A DNA stretch of 64,000 nt from CAVQNQ01 sp963714205 (lineage in GTDB: Bacteria; Acidobacteriota; Terriglobia; Bryobacterales; Bryobacteraceae), in NCBI GenBank assembly GCA_963714205.1, contig CAVQNQ010000002.1, forward strand, positions 186,001-250,000, given 5' to 3'. The notes below the pieces were generated by a model. The model ran no database searches. It was not told where the DNA came from and worked only from the letters and a program-made list of their open reading frames with translations. Of this stretch, positions 1 to 7,919 are shown piece by piece (positions within the stretch are counted from its first letter, which is position 1; each line of letters opens with the position of its first letter). The position numbers and the translations under genes are program-made.

Positions 1-781
1 GGCTGATGTCGCTGATCTCATCCAGAAACACCGAGCCGCCGTCGGCCACTTCGAACTTGCCCTTCTTGCGGTACTGCGCGCCGCTGAAGGCGCCCTTCTC
101 GTGGCCGAACAGCTCGCTTTCGAGCGGCGTTTCGGTGAGCGCGCCGCAATGGACGGTCACCATGGGCATGTAGCGCCGCGGGCCGGCCGCGTGGATGGCG
201 CGCGCCACAACTTCCTTTCCAGTGCCGGTCTCGCCGGTGATGAGCACGGTCGCCTCGGTGGGCGCCACCATCTCGATCAGATCCATCACCTTCTTCATGG
301 CGGGGCTCTTGCCGATCAGCTCCGTGCTCGGAGAGACCTCCTGGAGACTCTCGCGCAGCCGCATCACCTCGCGGCGCGCGCGCTTGTGCTCCAGCGCGTT
401 GTGGACCAGGTGCGAAAGTTCGTCCGGGTCCACCGGCTTGGTGATGTAGTCGTACGCGCCGTGCTTGAGCGCCTGCACGGCCGTCTCCACCGAACCGTAT
501 CCGGTCATGATGACGACGGTGAGGTCCGCATCGGCGTCGCGCAGCCGAGATTGCAGCTCCATGCCGTCCATGCCGGGCATCTTGATGTCGATGAGCGCCA
601 CATCGAACTCGGCCTGCTGGATGGTTTCCAGCGCTTCGCGCCCGCCACTCACCGGCCGGGCCGTGTAGCCCTCGCTAATGAACCATTTGCTTAGCGAATC
701 GCGGACCACCAGCTCGTCGTCGACGATCAGAATTCTCCCCTTGGTCTTCACCGCCGATGTAGGTTCTACAGCCGTTGCCAT
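1..781 (-). CDS. Sigma-54-dependent response regulator, NtrC type (3' end cut by window edge)
   Basis: About 260 residues are visible. Residues 15-130 form a receiver domain with the acidic pair after ILIV, phospho-acceptor Asp65 (ALIDIKMPG) and the switch lysine in ITKPVD. The AAA+ sigma-54 interaction domain begins near residue 155 (ELIGKSPAMKKV), with Walker A GETGTGKE and the GAFSGA loop that contacts sigma-54 (family consensus GAFTGA). Walker B and the DNA-binding domain lie beyond the edge. The ATG at 781 puts only a short leader before the receiver fold. It follows the histidine kinase at 825-2417 by 43 bases on the same strand, so the two form an NtrB/NtrC-like pair. The product should activate sigma-54 promoters when phosphorylated; its targets cannot be read from this window. 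Confidence 0.95.
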   Translation of the reverse strand, partial: MATAVEPTSAVKTKGRILIVDDELVVRDSLSKWFISEGYTARPVSGGREALETIQQAEFDVALIDIKMPGMDGMELQSRLRDADADLTVVIMTGYGSVETAVQALKHGAYDYITKPVDPDELSHLVHNALEHKRARREVMRLRESLQEVSPSTELIGKSPAMKKVMDLIEMVAPTEATVLITGETGTGKEVVARAIHAAGPRRYMPMVTVHCGALTETPLESELFGHEKGAFSGAQYRKKGKFEVADGGSVFLDEISDIS

Positions 782-824
782 TGGCTCCTCCTGCCCCGCG
801 CGGCCGAACTCCGCCGCTTGCCCT

Positions 825-2417
825 TCACTCCCGTACCCCCGCCGCAACCGCCGCAACCGGCAGCGTCACGACAAATTCCGTTCCTTCGCCCCGCGTGGAG
901 CGGACCGAGATCTCGCCCGCGTGCTGCTCCACGATGCTATATGCCACGGCCAACCCCAACCCGGTGCGGTTCTGGTCGTCCTTGGTGGTGAAGAACGGAT
1001 CGAAAATCCGCGGCATTATATCCTCCGGAATGCCGCTTCCCGTATCCTTGACCCGCACCGAGATCTGCCCGGTCTCCGGGTCGAAGGCCGTCGCCACCAG
1101 GAGACCGCCCCCCTTGGGCATGGCTTCCGCGGCGTTTACCAGCAGCACCAGCAGCACCTGTTGGATCTGGTTGGCATCGCACTCGACCGGCGGCAGACCG
1201 GCGGCCAGCGATTCCTCCAGCGCGATGTTCTGGATCTCGAGCCGGTGCTTCACCAGCAGGATGGCGCGGCTCGCGATAGTGTTGAGGTCGTCCGGTTCCC
1301 GCTGGCCGGGCTGCTGTCGCGAGAAGGTGAGCAGGTTTTTCACCAGGTCGCCGCAGCGTTTGCTCTCGCGCTCGATGGTGCGCAGTTGCTCGATCAGCTC
1401 GTCGCGGCCGACAAACTTCTGCTTGGCCAGCTCGCGCGAGGTCAGCCGCGCGTAGGTCAGAATGCCGAAGAGCGGGTTATTGATTTCGTGGGCCACGGTG
1501 GCCGCCAGCTTGCCGATGGAAGCCATCTTCTCGCTGCTGAGCAGGGTCTTGTGGACGCGCTCGAGCTCGGCGGTCTTCCGGCGCACCTGCTCTTCGATCT
1601 TGGCCTGCACGCCGGCCACTTCGGCGGTCATCTTGTTGAAGGAGGCCGCCAGATCCCCCAACTCGTCGTCGCTGCGCACCGGCAGGCGGTATTCGAGATC
1701 GCCCCCGGCCACCCGGTGTGTGCCGTCGATCAACTCCTTCACCGGGCGATACACCACCACCCACATGAACGCCACCGCCGCCGCGCAGCCGAACAGGATG
1801 GCGGCGATCAGGAACCAGGTCAGCCGGGCCTGCTGCTGGGCGTTCTGGGCCTCCACGGTGGCCAGCGAGAGATTGGCGTCGATCACCCCCAGGACGCGCT
1901 GAGCCGCGCCGTGCACGTGGCAGGCGGCGTTCGAGCACTCCGGCGCGTTCTCGATGGGGCGGATGACGGCTACCAGGTGGTGGCCCGAGCGGTCTGTGAA
2001 CAGGCGCGCGCGGTCCCTGCGGTTCACCTTGGCCAGCGGCGCGGATTGGGCGTGGCACCAGTAGCACGCCTCGGCACTCTTATCCACCACCCGGCCGGTC
2101 TCCGCACCGTCGGTGGAATACGTGATGCGGCCTTCCGGGTTAAAGATGCGGATGCGCTGGATACCCGGCTCGCTGCCCAGCTCCTGGATGATGTTGTAGA
2201 GCGCGCCGCGATCGTTGTGCAGCATCTGATAGTGCGTGCTCCGTACGATCACGTCGGCCACGCGCTCGGCCGATTGCTGCACCAGGCTGAGCGAATGGGA
2301 GCGCTCCACACGCAGGTTGATGTAGCCGAACAATGTGAAGAAGGCCGCCGTGCTCGCGATCACGCACACCGCGAGCTTGGCAGCCAGACCCACGCGAAAC
2401 TTCTTCCCTTGCGTCAT
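825..2417 (-). CDS. Membrane histidine kinase with haem-c-like motifs in the sensor domain
   Basis: A 530-residue sensor kinase. A membrane segment at about residues 12-33 and a second at about 200-222 enclose a periplasmic region of roughly 165 residues. That region holds CYWCH (118-122), a canonical CxxCH c-type haem site, and CSNAACH (161-167), a CX4CH variant known from some multihaem cytochromes. A HAMP linker follows (about 223-275), then the H box VAHEINNP with His310, and an ATPase domain with DTGSGIP, FDPFFTTK and TGLGLAV. The receiver partner is the sigma-54 regulator just downstream. Haem attachment would make this a redox or gas sensor, as known for haem-containing chemoreceptor sensor domains of Geobacter; that ligand role is inference. 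No cytochrome maturation genes are in the window. Confidence 0.93.
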   Translation of the reverse strand: MTQGKKFRVGLAAKLAVCVIASTAAFFTLFGYINLRVERSHSLSLVQQSAERVADVIVRSTHYQMLHNDRGALYNIIQELGSEPGIQRIRIFNPEGRITYSTDGAETGRVVDKSAEACYWCHAQSAPLAKVNRRDRARLFTDRSGHHLVAVIRPIENAPECSNAACHVHGAAQRVLGVIDANLSLATVEAQNAQQQARLTWFLIAAILFGCAAAVAFMWVVVYRPVKELIDGTHRVAGGDLEYRLPVRSDDELGDLAASFNKMTAEVAGVQAKIEEQVRRKTAELERVHKTLLSSEKMASIGKLAATVAHEINNPLFGILTYARLTSRELAKQKFVGRDELIEQLRTIERESKRCGDLVKNLLTFSRQQPGQREPDDLNTIASRAILLVKHRLEIQNIALEESLAAGLPPVECDANQIQQVLLVLLVNAAEAMPKGGGLLVATAFDPETGQISVRVKDTGSGIPEDIMPRIFDPFFTTKDDQNRTGLGLAVAYSIVEQHAGEISVRSTRGEGTEFVVTLPVAAVAAGVRE

Positions 2418-2627
2418 CAGACTGCGGCTGAGTCTTCCATCGCTTCTTCCACACCCACGCCCTTGAAAATGAGGACCAAAACCGCCATGGACATGAAGGC
2501 CTTCAACTCTTTTTTAACAGATAATCAGGCCTAATGTGTAGCAAAATCTTACAGCCGCCTCAAATAGCGAGGAAGAACTCGCCAGTGAAGGGCGCGGGCT
2601 ACACTGTAGGGAAAGGAGTCGCTGGAT

Positions 2628-3062
2628 ATGACCACGCAGAACTACGCCAACCACAGACAGACGGTCCCCATGTTTCACTATGTATTGTTGGGGCTGCTCG
2701 CGCTCACGCTGATCGGCTCTTTGGTTAACCTGTTTGAATCATTGGGCGACCACGAGCGCCTCTACAACGCCGCGCTGATCGTGGCGCTCACTGTTGCCGT
2801 TCTGATCCTTTCCTTCCTTTGCCGCATCTTCGCCCTCAAGGCCCAGGACCGCGCCATCCGCGCGGAAGAGAACCTGCGCCACTTCGTCCTCACCGGCCAA
2901 CGGCTGGACGCCCGACTGACGATTCGCCAGATCATCGGCCTTCGCTTCGCCCCGGACGACGAGTTCGTCCCGCTGGCCCGCCGCGCGGCCGAGGAGAACT
3001 TGACGCCGGACGCCATCAAACAGGCGGTCAAGAACTGGCGGCCGGACCTGTACCGCGTCTGA
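2628..3062 (+). CDS. Small membrane protein, DUF6526-like
   Basis: A 144-residue protein with two hydrophobic segments (about residues 16-34 and 44-65) followed by a soluble C-terminal half rich in charged residues (LRHFVLTGQRLDARLTIRQI). This two-helix plus soluble tail layout resembles the DUF6526 family, whose function is unknown. The start is well supported: AAGGAG lies at 2612-2618, ten bases before the ATG. A TACACT hexamer at 2600-2605 could be its -10 element. The gene stands alone between the divergent haem kinase and the LiaF-like gene. No function is proposed. Confidence 0.85.
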   Translation: MTTQNYANHRQTVPMFHYVLLGLLALTLIGSLVNLFESLGDHERLYNAALIVALTVAVLILSFLCRIFALKAQDRAIRAEENLRHFVLTGQRLDARLTIRQIIGLRFAPDDEFVPLARRAAEENLTPDAIKQAVKNWRPDLYRV

Positions 3063-3154
3063 CCGGCCGGCCGGAGGCGGGCATTCGCCGGTAACGGCAG
3101 GGCGTTCGCCGAAAAACCGGGGCTTGTTTACGCCCCCAGCCCTACGCTGGGCTC

Positions 3155-3877
3155 GTGACACAATTTCACATTCAACGCGAGGAGGAAGGCTCCTCCACCA
3201 CACGGCTGCTGCCCGGTTTGGTCCTGGTGGGCCTCGGCGCTCTGTTTCTGCTCGACAATCTGCACATTGTGGCGTTCCAGGACTTGTTTAGCTACTGGCC
3301 GGCGATCCTGATTGCCATCGGGATCGTAAAACTGGTGGATTCCACCCGCACCGAGGGCCGCATGGCTGGCGGGATATTGGCCGCCATCGGAGGGCTGCTG
3401 CTGGCGCACAACCTTGGCTACGTGTATCTGGGCTGGAATGCCATCTGGCCGCTGATCCTGATCGGCGCGGGGATCTACCTTCTCTTGCAGCGCCTTCCGT
3501 GGCGGCCCGCAGTCCCAGTCGGCGTGCGCGACTGGGCCGGAAACGTCCTGGACGAGGTGGCCATTTTCGGCGGAGGCAAACGAAATATCAACGCCCAGGA
3601 TTTCCAGGGAGGGCAGATCACGGCCATCTTCGGAGGCGTCGAGGTGGACCTGCGCGACGCCGACATGAAGGGCGATTCCGCCGTCATCGAGGTCAACTCG
3701 ATTTTTGGAGGCGCCAGCATCCTCATCCCGCGCAACTGGAGCACAGTCATGCGGGGCGTGGGGGTTTTCGGCGGCTTTGGCGACGAATCGGTGCAGCCCG
3801 ATCCGCGCGCGCCGGGAGTCAAGCACCTGATGGTGAAGGGCGCGGCGCTCTTCGGCGGGGTGGTTGTGAAGAACTGA
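3155..3877 (+). CDS. LiaF-like membrane protein, cell-wall stress type
   Basis: A 240-residue protein starting at GTG. Its N-terminal half has four hydrophobic segments (about residues 17-40, 44-62, 72-92 and 95-112), matching the LiaI/LiaF-like transmembrane domain. The C-terminal half (about 125-240) repeats glycine-rich turns (AIFGGGKRN, AIFGGVEVD, SIFGGASI, GVFGGFGD, LFGGVVVK), typical of the beta-helical C-terminal domain of LiaF-type proteins. In Firmicutes, LiaF restrains a kinase that senses envelope damage. Here the gene lies six bases before a LytS-type kinase, so a role in envelope-stress signalling is plausible, though the partner kinase family differs from LiaS. Family assignment is firm, role is inferred. 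Confidence 0.88.
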   Translation: MTQFHIQREEEGSSTTRLLPGLVLVGLGALFLLDNLHIVAFQDLFSYWPAILIAIGIVKLVDSTRTEGRMAGGILAAIGGLLLAHNLGYVYLGWNAIWPLILIGAGIYLLLQRLPWRPAVPVGVRDWAGNVLDEVAIFGGGKRNINAQDFQGGQITAIFGGVEVDLRDADMKGDSAVIEVNSIFGGASILIPRNWSTVMRGVGVFGGFGDESVQPDPRAPGVKHLMVKGAALFGGVVVKN

Positions 3878-3883
3878 CGGGCG

Positions 3884-4963
3884 ATGCACCCGATTCTCAC
3901 CTCCTGGCGCGGCTTCGCCGGCTACCTGCTGGTCTGGGTGGCGGCGGCGGCCCTAATGGTCTGGGTGAGCTGGGCCGCCGGGGGGTTGTCATGGGCCGAT
4001 GCCATTGCGGTCCTGTTGCCGGCCTGCGGGGTCTACGCGTTTGTCTGCCTCTCGCCGTGGTACATCGGCCGAGGGCTGCCGGTGGCTTCCACGGGCGCTA
4101 CCCAGTTGACCGTTACCTACGTGGCAGCGGCAGCAGCCGCGGGGGCCCTGTTCCTGGGATGCGCCCGCGTCTCCGCGCAGGTTCTCGGCAGCCTGCCTGC
4201 CTTGCGCGGCGTGGAGCTTCGCCTGCACGGCCACCTGGCGCTCCTGTTCGGCATGGGTCTGCTGCTCTACCTGCTCTCGGCGGGCCTGCATTATGCGGCC
4301 CTCGCGATGGAGGCCTCGCGGGAAGCCGAGCGGCGCGCCACCGAGGCCCGCACCCTGGCGCGCGAGGCGGAACTGCAAGCCCTGCGCATCCAGCTCAATC
4401 CCCATTTCCTGTTCAACAGCCTGCATTCCATAGCCGCCCTGGCGACCGCGGATGGCGCGCGGGCCCGCGAAATGTGCGTCCGCCTGGGCGGTTTTTTGCG
4501 CGATAGCCTCGGGCTGGGCGCCCGCGAGAGCATCCCGCTCAGTGAAGAGTTAGCCCTGGCGCGGGGCTACCTGGCGGTGGAGCAGGTGCGCTTCGGCGGC
4601 CGCCTGAAGCTGGAGCTCCAGGTGGAACCGGGATGCGAGGGCTGCCTGACACCCTCGCTCCTGTTGCAGCCGCTGGTGGAAAACGCCGTCAAGCACGGGA
4701 TCGCCGGGCTGGTGGAGGGAGGCTCGATCCGGATCGCCGCCCGCCGCACGGGCTCCTGGGTGGCCATCGCCATCGAGAACGACTTCGACCCGGAAGCGCC
4801 CGCCCCCCATAGGAACGGCCTGGGCCTTCGCCACGTCCGCCGGCGCCTGGAAGTGCGCTACGCCGGGGAAGCCGCCTTCGAAGCCGCGCCCCACGGAGCG
4901 GTCTACCGGGTTTCGCTGCGCTTTCCCGCCGAATCGCCCATGGCCGCCAGCAGCCGCGCGTAA
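3884..4963 (+). CDS. LytS/YehU-type sensor histidine kinase
   Basis: A 359-residue kinase of the His_kinase family that pairs with LytTR regulators. The first 140 residues hold four or five membrane segments. A short charged helix (about 145-168) leads to the diagnostic motif LNPHFLFNSLHSI, with His174 as the phosphorylated residue, then an ATPase domain with LLQPLVENAVKHGI and HRNGLGLRHVRRRL. It starts at ATG six bases after the LiaF-like gene, so the two are probably co-transcribed. Its 3' end overlaps the end of the LytTR regulator gene on the opposite strand by 61 bases. The regulator is the obvious partner, although the pair is convergent instead of being in one operon. Confidence 0.94.
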   Translation: MHPILTSWRGFAGYLLVWVAAAALMVWVSWAAGGLSWADAIAVLLPACGVYAFVCLSPWYIGRGLPVASTGATQLTVTYVAAAAAAGALFLGCARVSAQVLGSLPALRGVELRLHGHLALLFGMGLLLYLLSAGLHYAALAMEASREAERRATEARTLAREAELQALRIQLNPHFLFNSLHSIAALATADGARAREMCVRLGGFLRDSLGLGARESIPLSEELALARGYLAVEQVRFGGRLKLELQVEPGCEGCLTPSLLLQPLVENAVKHGIAGLVEGGSIRIAARRTGSWVAIAIENDFDPEAPAPHRNGLGLRHVRRRLEVRYAGEAAFEAAPHGAVYRVSLRFPAESPMAASSRA

Positions 4964-5721
4964 CCCGAGCGGCTCACCGGCAGGCGCTTGCCGTCTTCCA
5001 GAATGGCGATCCGGCTCTCCTTGCCGTACGGCTCCACGCGCGTGACGCGCTCCAGGTTTACGATCGCCGAGCGGTGAATGCGGACGAAGCGGGCTGGATC
5101 GAGCGCCGCTTCGAGATCCCCGATGGGCTGCTGCTTCAGGTAGCTCTTGCCCCCGCTGTGCAGAGCCACATAATCGTCCTGCGCCTCGGCGTAATCCAGC
5201 TTTTCCAGCGGAATGACGTGAACGCGCGTGCCGTCCCGCACTACGATGCGCCGCGGGCGGTCCTCGGGCGCGCGCGCCTCGCGGGCCAGCCCGGCCAGAG
5301 GGCTCGCTTCGCCCAGGCGCGCCTTAGCCCGTTCGAGGGCCTTCTCGAAGCGTTCGGCGCCGAACGGCTTCAGCAGGTAATCCACGGCGTGGGCGTCGAA
5401 GGCGCGCATGGCGTGCTGGTCATAGGCGGTCACGAAGACGACGGCCGGCCCGGCGCCCTGCCCGCGCTCGATCAATTCGAGCACCTCGAAGCCATCCAAC
5501 TTGGGCATCTGAATATCCAGAAACGCCAGATCCGGCTGCATTTCGGAGATCGCCTTGACGGCTTCGAAGCCGTTGGCGCACTCCGCCGCGATTTCAATCT
5601 CGGGGTGGGCCCGCAGCAATTCCCGCAGGTAGGCACGCGCCAGCTCTTCATCGTCCACAATCACAGCGCGCAGCGTACGCTGGTTTACGATTTTAGCCAA
5701 AGTTAGGGCTCCACATTCCAT
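4903..5721 (-). CDS. LytTR-family response regulator
   Basis: A 272-residue regulator. The receiver domain (about residues 17-135) has the acidic pair in AVIVDDEE, acceptor Asp69 in LAFLDIQMPKLDG, and the lysine in YLLKPFG. A linker of about 30 residues leads to a LytTR DNA-binding domain (about 165-262), recognised by RRIVVRDGTRVHVIPLEKLDYAEAQ in outline and the RIHRSAIVNLERV segment. The frame is open for another 94 codons upstream, but the ATG at 5721 gives a normal receiver N terminus and the upstream translation has no recognisable domain. It likely serves the LytS-type kinase that converges on it. LytTR proteins bind direct repeats upstream of target promoters; none is proposed here. 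Confidence 0.93.
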   Translation of the reverse strand: MECGALTLAKIVNQRTLRAVIVDDEELARAYLRELLRAHPEIEIAAECANGFEAVKAISEMQPDLAFLDIQMPKLDGFEVLELIERGQGAGPAVVFVTAYDQHAMRAFDAHAVDYLLKPFGAERFEKALERAKARLGEASPLAGLAREARAPEDRPRRIVVRDGTRVHVIPLEKLDYAEAQDDYVALHSGGKSYLKQQPIGDLEAALDPARFVRIHRSAIVNLERVTRVEPYGKESRIAILEDGKRLPVSRSGYARLLAAMGDSAGKRSETR

Positions 5722-5808
5722 TCTCGCGCCGGAGCACTTCTGTGCGAGAATTGGAGAACCGGAGATTTTAAGGCCACATCGGTGGCGGGCGGTCGGAAAG
5801 GCGATTGA

Positions 5809-6132
5809 GTGAGCGATCAATCCGAAACACCGTTCGACAGCATCGAGGGTTCGCACGAGTATATAGCCCTGCTTGCCGAGGCGCTCGATGAAGCGCGCCG
5901 CGACGTGGAAGAGGACATCGCGCGAGCGGATCGCGAGGGAGCTGAGAGGCGCAAACAAGCCCTCCTGCTGGTTTCTTTCAATCTCGCCAAGCTCAACCTG
6001 CACGTCACCTCCAGCCGAAGGATCCTGAATGACTTGCGGACATTGCGCCGCCTGCTGCTGGCTGAGCGGGATCCGTCGGCCGCCCCACCATCGGATGAAG
6101 TGCCGACCACCGAGGTATCTGATTCGTTCTAG
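5809..6132 (+). CDS. Small charged protein of unknown function
   Basis: A 107-residue acidic/helical protein beginning at GTG. Residues 15-95 look like two or three amphipathic helices with many Arg, Glu and Leu residues (EALDEARRDVEEDIARADREG; SSRRILNDLRTLRRLLLAER), followed by a Pro/Ser-rich tail. There is no signal peptide or membrane segment. It lies between the LytTR gene, which reads away from it, and the promoter of the CarD-like gene. No family was recognised. The coding frame is supported by length and amino acid composition only; an antisense frame over the same DNA is also open, so certainty is moderate. Confidence 0.6.
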   Translation: MSDQSETPFDSIEGSHEYIALLAEALDEARRDVEEDIARADREGAERRKQALLLVSFNLAKLNLHVTSSRRILNDLRTLRRLLLAERDPSAAPPSDEVPTTEVSDSF

Positions 6133-6170
6133 CCGCCCCTACTTCCGTACGGTTTTTCGCACAGGACACC

Positions 6171-6199
6171 TTGACAAGCCCTTTGAGAATGCGTACTAT
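6171..6199 (+). promoter_or_regulatory. Sigma-70 promoter of the CarD-like gene
   Basis: TTGACA at 6171-6176 and TACTAT at 6194-6199 are separated by exactly 17 bases. The -35 is a perfect consensus and the -10 differs from TATAAT at one or two positions. Transcription should start near 6206, leaving about 55 bases of leader before the ATG at 6262. Confidence 0.8.
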
Positions 6200-6261
6200 T
6201 CTACAGTTGTTTCAACAGAGTCTCGCATTTCTCGACAGTTGCGGTTCGTGGGGGACCGCTT

Positions 6262-6771
6262 ATGACGTTTCAAATCGGTGACAAAGTCGTCTATCCCAAC
6301 CAAGGCGTTGGGACCGTTGAGAATATCAGCACGCGATCTTTTGGGGCCGCTCTGGAGAAGTTCTACCTCTTGCGTTTCGGGGGCAACCGGATGACAGTTA
6401 TGGTGCCTCTCGCGAACGCGGCCAATATCGGGCTGCGCGGGGTGACCAAAGACCGCCAGATCTCGCGCGTTCTCGCATTCCTCTCCAATGGATCCTGCGG
6501 CCTCAGTCCGGACTGGAAAGTCCGCTACCGCGAAAACGCCGCCAAAATGCAGAGCGGGAACTTGCTGCAAGCGGCCGAGGTCCTCAAAGGCCTCCTGCAG
6601 CTCCACCTGGACAAGTGCCTCTCCTTCCGGGAGAAGAGCATGCTGGAACGCGCGCGGCACATGCTGGTTTCGGAGATCGCCACCGCGCGCGACATTCCGG
6701 AATTGCATGCGACGGCCATGCTGCAAAGAGCGCTGGCCAAGGCGGGACTGGTGCTTCCGCCGCCTGAATAG
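6262..6771 (+). CDS. CarD/CdnL-family RNA polymerase binding regulator
   Basis: A 169-residue protein. Its N terminus (MTFQIGDKVVYPNQGVGTVE) is the typical Tudor-like RNA polymerase interaction domain shared by CarD, CdnL and TRCF. The helical C-terminal domain (about 70-160) contains SFREKSMLERARHMLVSEIA, matching the basic helical domain that contacts promoter DNA in CarD/CdnL. Proteins of this family stabilise open promoter complexes and often control rRNA and growth genes. It has its own strong sigma-70 promoter at 6171-6199. The next gene converges on it, so it is monocistronic. Length is normal for the family. Confidence 0.93.
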   Translation: MTFQIGDKVVYPNQGVGTVENISTRSFGAALEKFYLLRFGGNRMTVMVPLANAANIGLRGVTKDRQISRVLAFLSNGSCGLSPDWKVRYRENAAKMQSGNLLQAAEVLKGLLQLHLDKCLSFREKSMLERARHMLVSEIATARDIPELHATAMLQRALAKAGLVLPPPE

Positions 6772-6777
6772 CCGGCG

Positions 6778-7587
6778 TCAGCGCTCCTCGCCGAGGAGAA
6801 ACTCGCCTTCGGCGACAATCTCCGCCGGGCCGGTGAGATACGCCTCCTGCTCGATCCGGAGGTGGAGTGTGCCGGCGGGCGTCAGCACGTGCACGGGGGA
6901 CCGCGCCATGCCACGCGCTATGGCGGCGGCGGCCGCGCCAGTCGATCCCGTGCCGGAACTCATGGTTTCGCCCGCGCCGCGCTCGTAGAATCGAACGTCG
7001 ATCGAGTGCTCATCCACCGGCTTGATGAACGAAACGTTCGTGCGGTTGGGAAAATGCGGGTGCGTTTCGATCTCCGCTCCCATGGCGCGCCAGTCGAAAT
7101 CGAAATTCTCCACGGGAACGGCGCACTGGGGGTTGCCTACCCACACCAGAGTTACGTCGCGGGAACCCGTCGAGAGGGGCAGCGCCAAGCGCTCCGCGCG
7201 GATCTCGGGGCGGCCCATGTTCATCTCGAATTCGAACCGCAAGCCGCGGCGCTCGATCAGGCGCAGGGTCTTGACACCCGCGCCCGTGCGGATGCGCGCC
7301 ACATCCGCGGCGTGGCCGTGGCGGATCAACAGGGCCGCCGCGCAGCGCGTTCCGTTGCCGGAGATCTCCGCCGCGCTGCCATCGGAATTGTAGAGCTGGA
7401 TCTCGCCTTCGGCGCCGGCGCCGGGCACGCACGGAGCCACCAGGAGCCAGCCATCGGCACCCGCGCCCGTATGGCGGTCGCAGATGGCGCGCGCGATGGC
7501 GTCCAGGTCGCCTTCGGGCGCGTCGCGGCGCCAGGTGAGCAGGAAATCGTTCTTGGCGCCGTGCGCCTTGGTGAAGCGGATTCTCAT
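6778..7587 (-). CDS. dapF: Diaminopimelate epimerase-like protein lacking the second catalytic cysteine
   Basis: A 269-residue protein of the DapF fold, an enzyme that interconverts LL- and meso-diaminopimelate for lysine and peptidoglycan synthesis. Family landmarks include KAHGAKNDF (residues 8-15), CDRHTGAGADG (36-46), SGNGTRCAAAL with the first catalytic cysteine Cys82, and RTNVSFI (182-188). The second active-site motif reads GAGETMSSGTGSTGA (204-218): the usual GETxACGTGxC cysteine is Ser211. The HxV-type segment after GNP is also changed (GNPQCAV). The ATG at 7587 overlaps the TGA of the upstream UPF0145 gene (ATGA), suggesting translational coupling. It may be a true DapF variant or a related epimerase. 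Confidence 0.85.
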   Translation of the reverse strand: MRIRFTKAHGAKNDFLLTWRRDAPEGDLDAIARAICDRHTGAGADGWLLVAPCVPGAGAEGEIQLYNSDGSAAEISGNGTRCAAALLIRHGHAADVARIRTGAGVKTLRLIERRGLRFEFEMNMGRPEIRAERLALPLSTGSRDVTLVWVGNPQCAVPVENFDFDWRAMGAEIETHPHFPNRTNVSFIKPVDEHSIDVRFYERGAGETMSSGTGSTGAAAAAIARGMARSPVHVLTPAGTLHLRIEQEAYLTGPAEIVAEGEFLLGEER

Positions 7588-7919
7588 CGCACCGGTTCCA
7601 CCTCCACGGCCGTGCCGTAGGCCAGCACCTCGGTGACGCCGTTCATAATTTCGGTGGCATCGTAGCGCGCGCCCAGGACCGCGTTGGCCCCCAGGTCCGA
7701 CGCGTGCTGGATCATCAGCTCGAAGGCGTCCTGGCGGGTCCGTTCGCACAGCTTGCTGAACAGCGAGATGTTGCCGCCCACGATGGTCTGCAGGCCCGCG
7801 CCGATGGTGCCCACGATGGAGCGCGAGCGCACCACGATCCCCCGGACCACGCCGAGGTTGCGCTTCACGCGGAAACCGGGAAGTTCGAATGTTGTCGTAA
7901 CGTACTCATGAGGTACCAT
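7584..7919 (-). CDS. UPF0145 (YbjQ-like) protein
   Basis: A 111-residue protein with the features of the YbjQ/UPF0145 family: EYVTTTFELPGFRV at the N terminus, GIVVRSRSIVGTIGAG, and the FELMIQHASDLGANAVLGARYD segment. The family forms homo-oligomers and has been called a putative heavy-metal-binding domain; its cellular role is not established. Its start overlaps the end of the GT-C membrane protein gene by 14 bases and its stop overlaps the dapF start by four, so it is the third gene of a four-gene operon. Confidence 0.92.
   Translation of the reverse strand: MVPHEYVTTTFELPGFRVKRNLGVVRGIVVRSRSIVGTIGAGLQTIVGGNISLFSKLCERTRQDAFELMIQHASDLGANAVLGARYDATEIMNGVTEVLAYGTAVEVEPVR

Noticed and set aside
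678..2534. Long plus-strand frame across the haem histidine kinase gene
   Set aside because: It is antisense to the kinase, which has complete HAMP, H-box and ATPase motifs; the plus frame has only Arg/His/Gln-rich composition and no domain.
5722..6003. Extended N terminus of the LytTR regulator (94 more codons)
   Set aside because: The extension has no domain and overlaps another gene; starting at 5721 gives a normal receiver domain.
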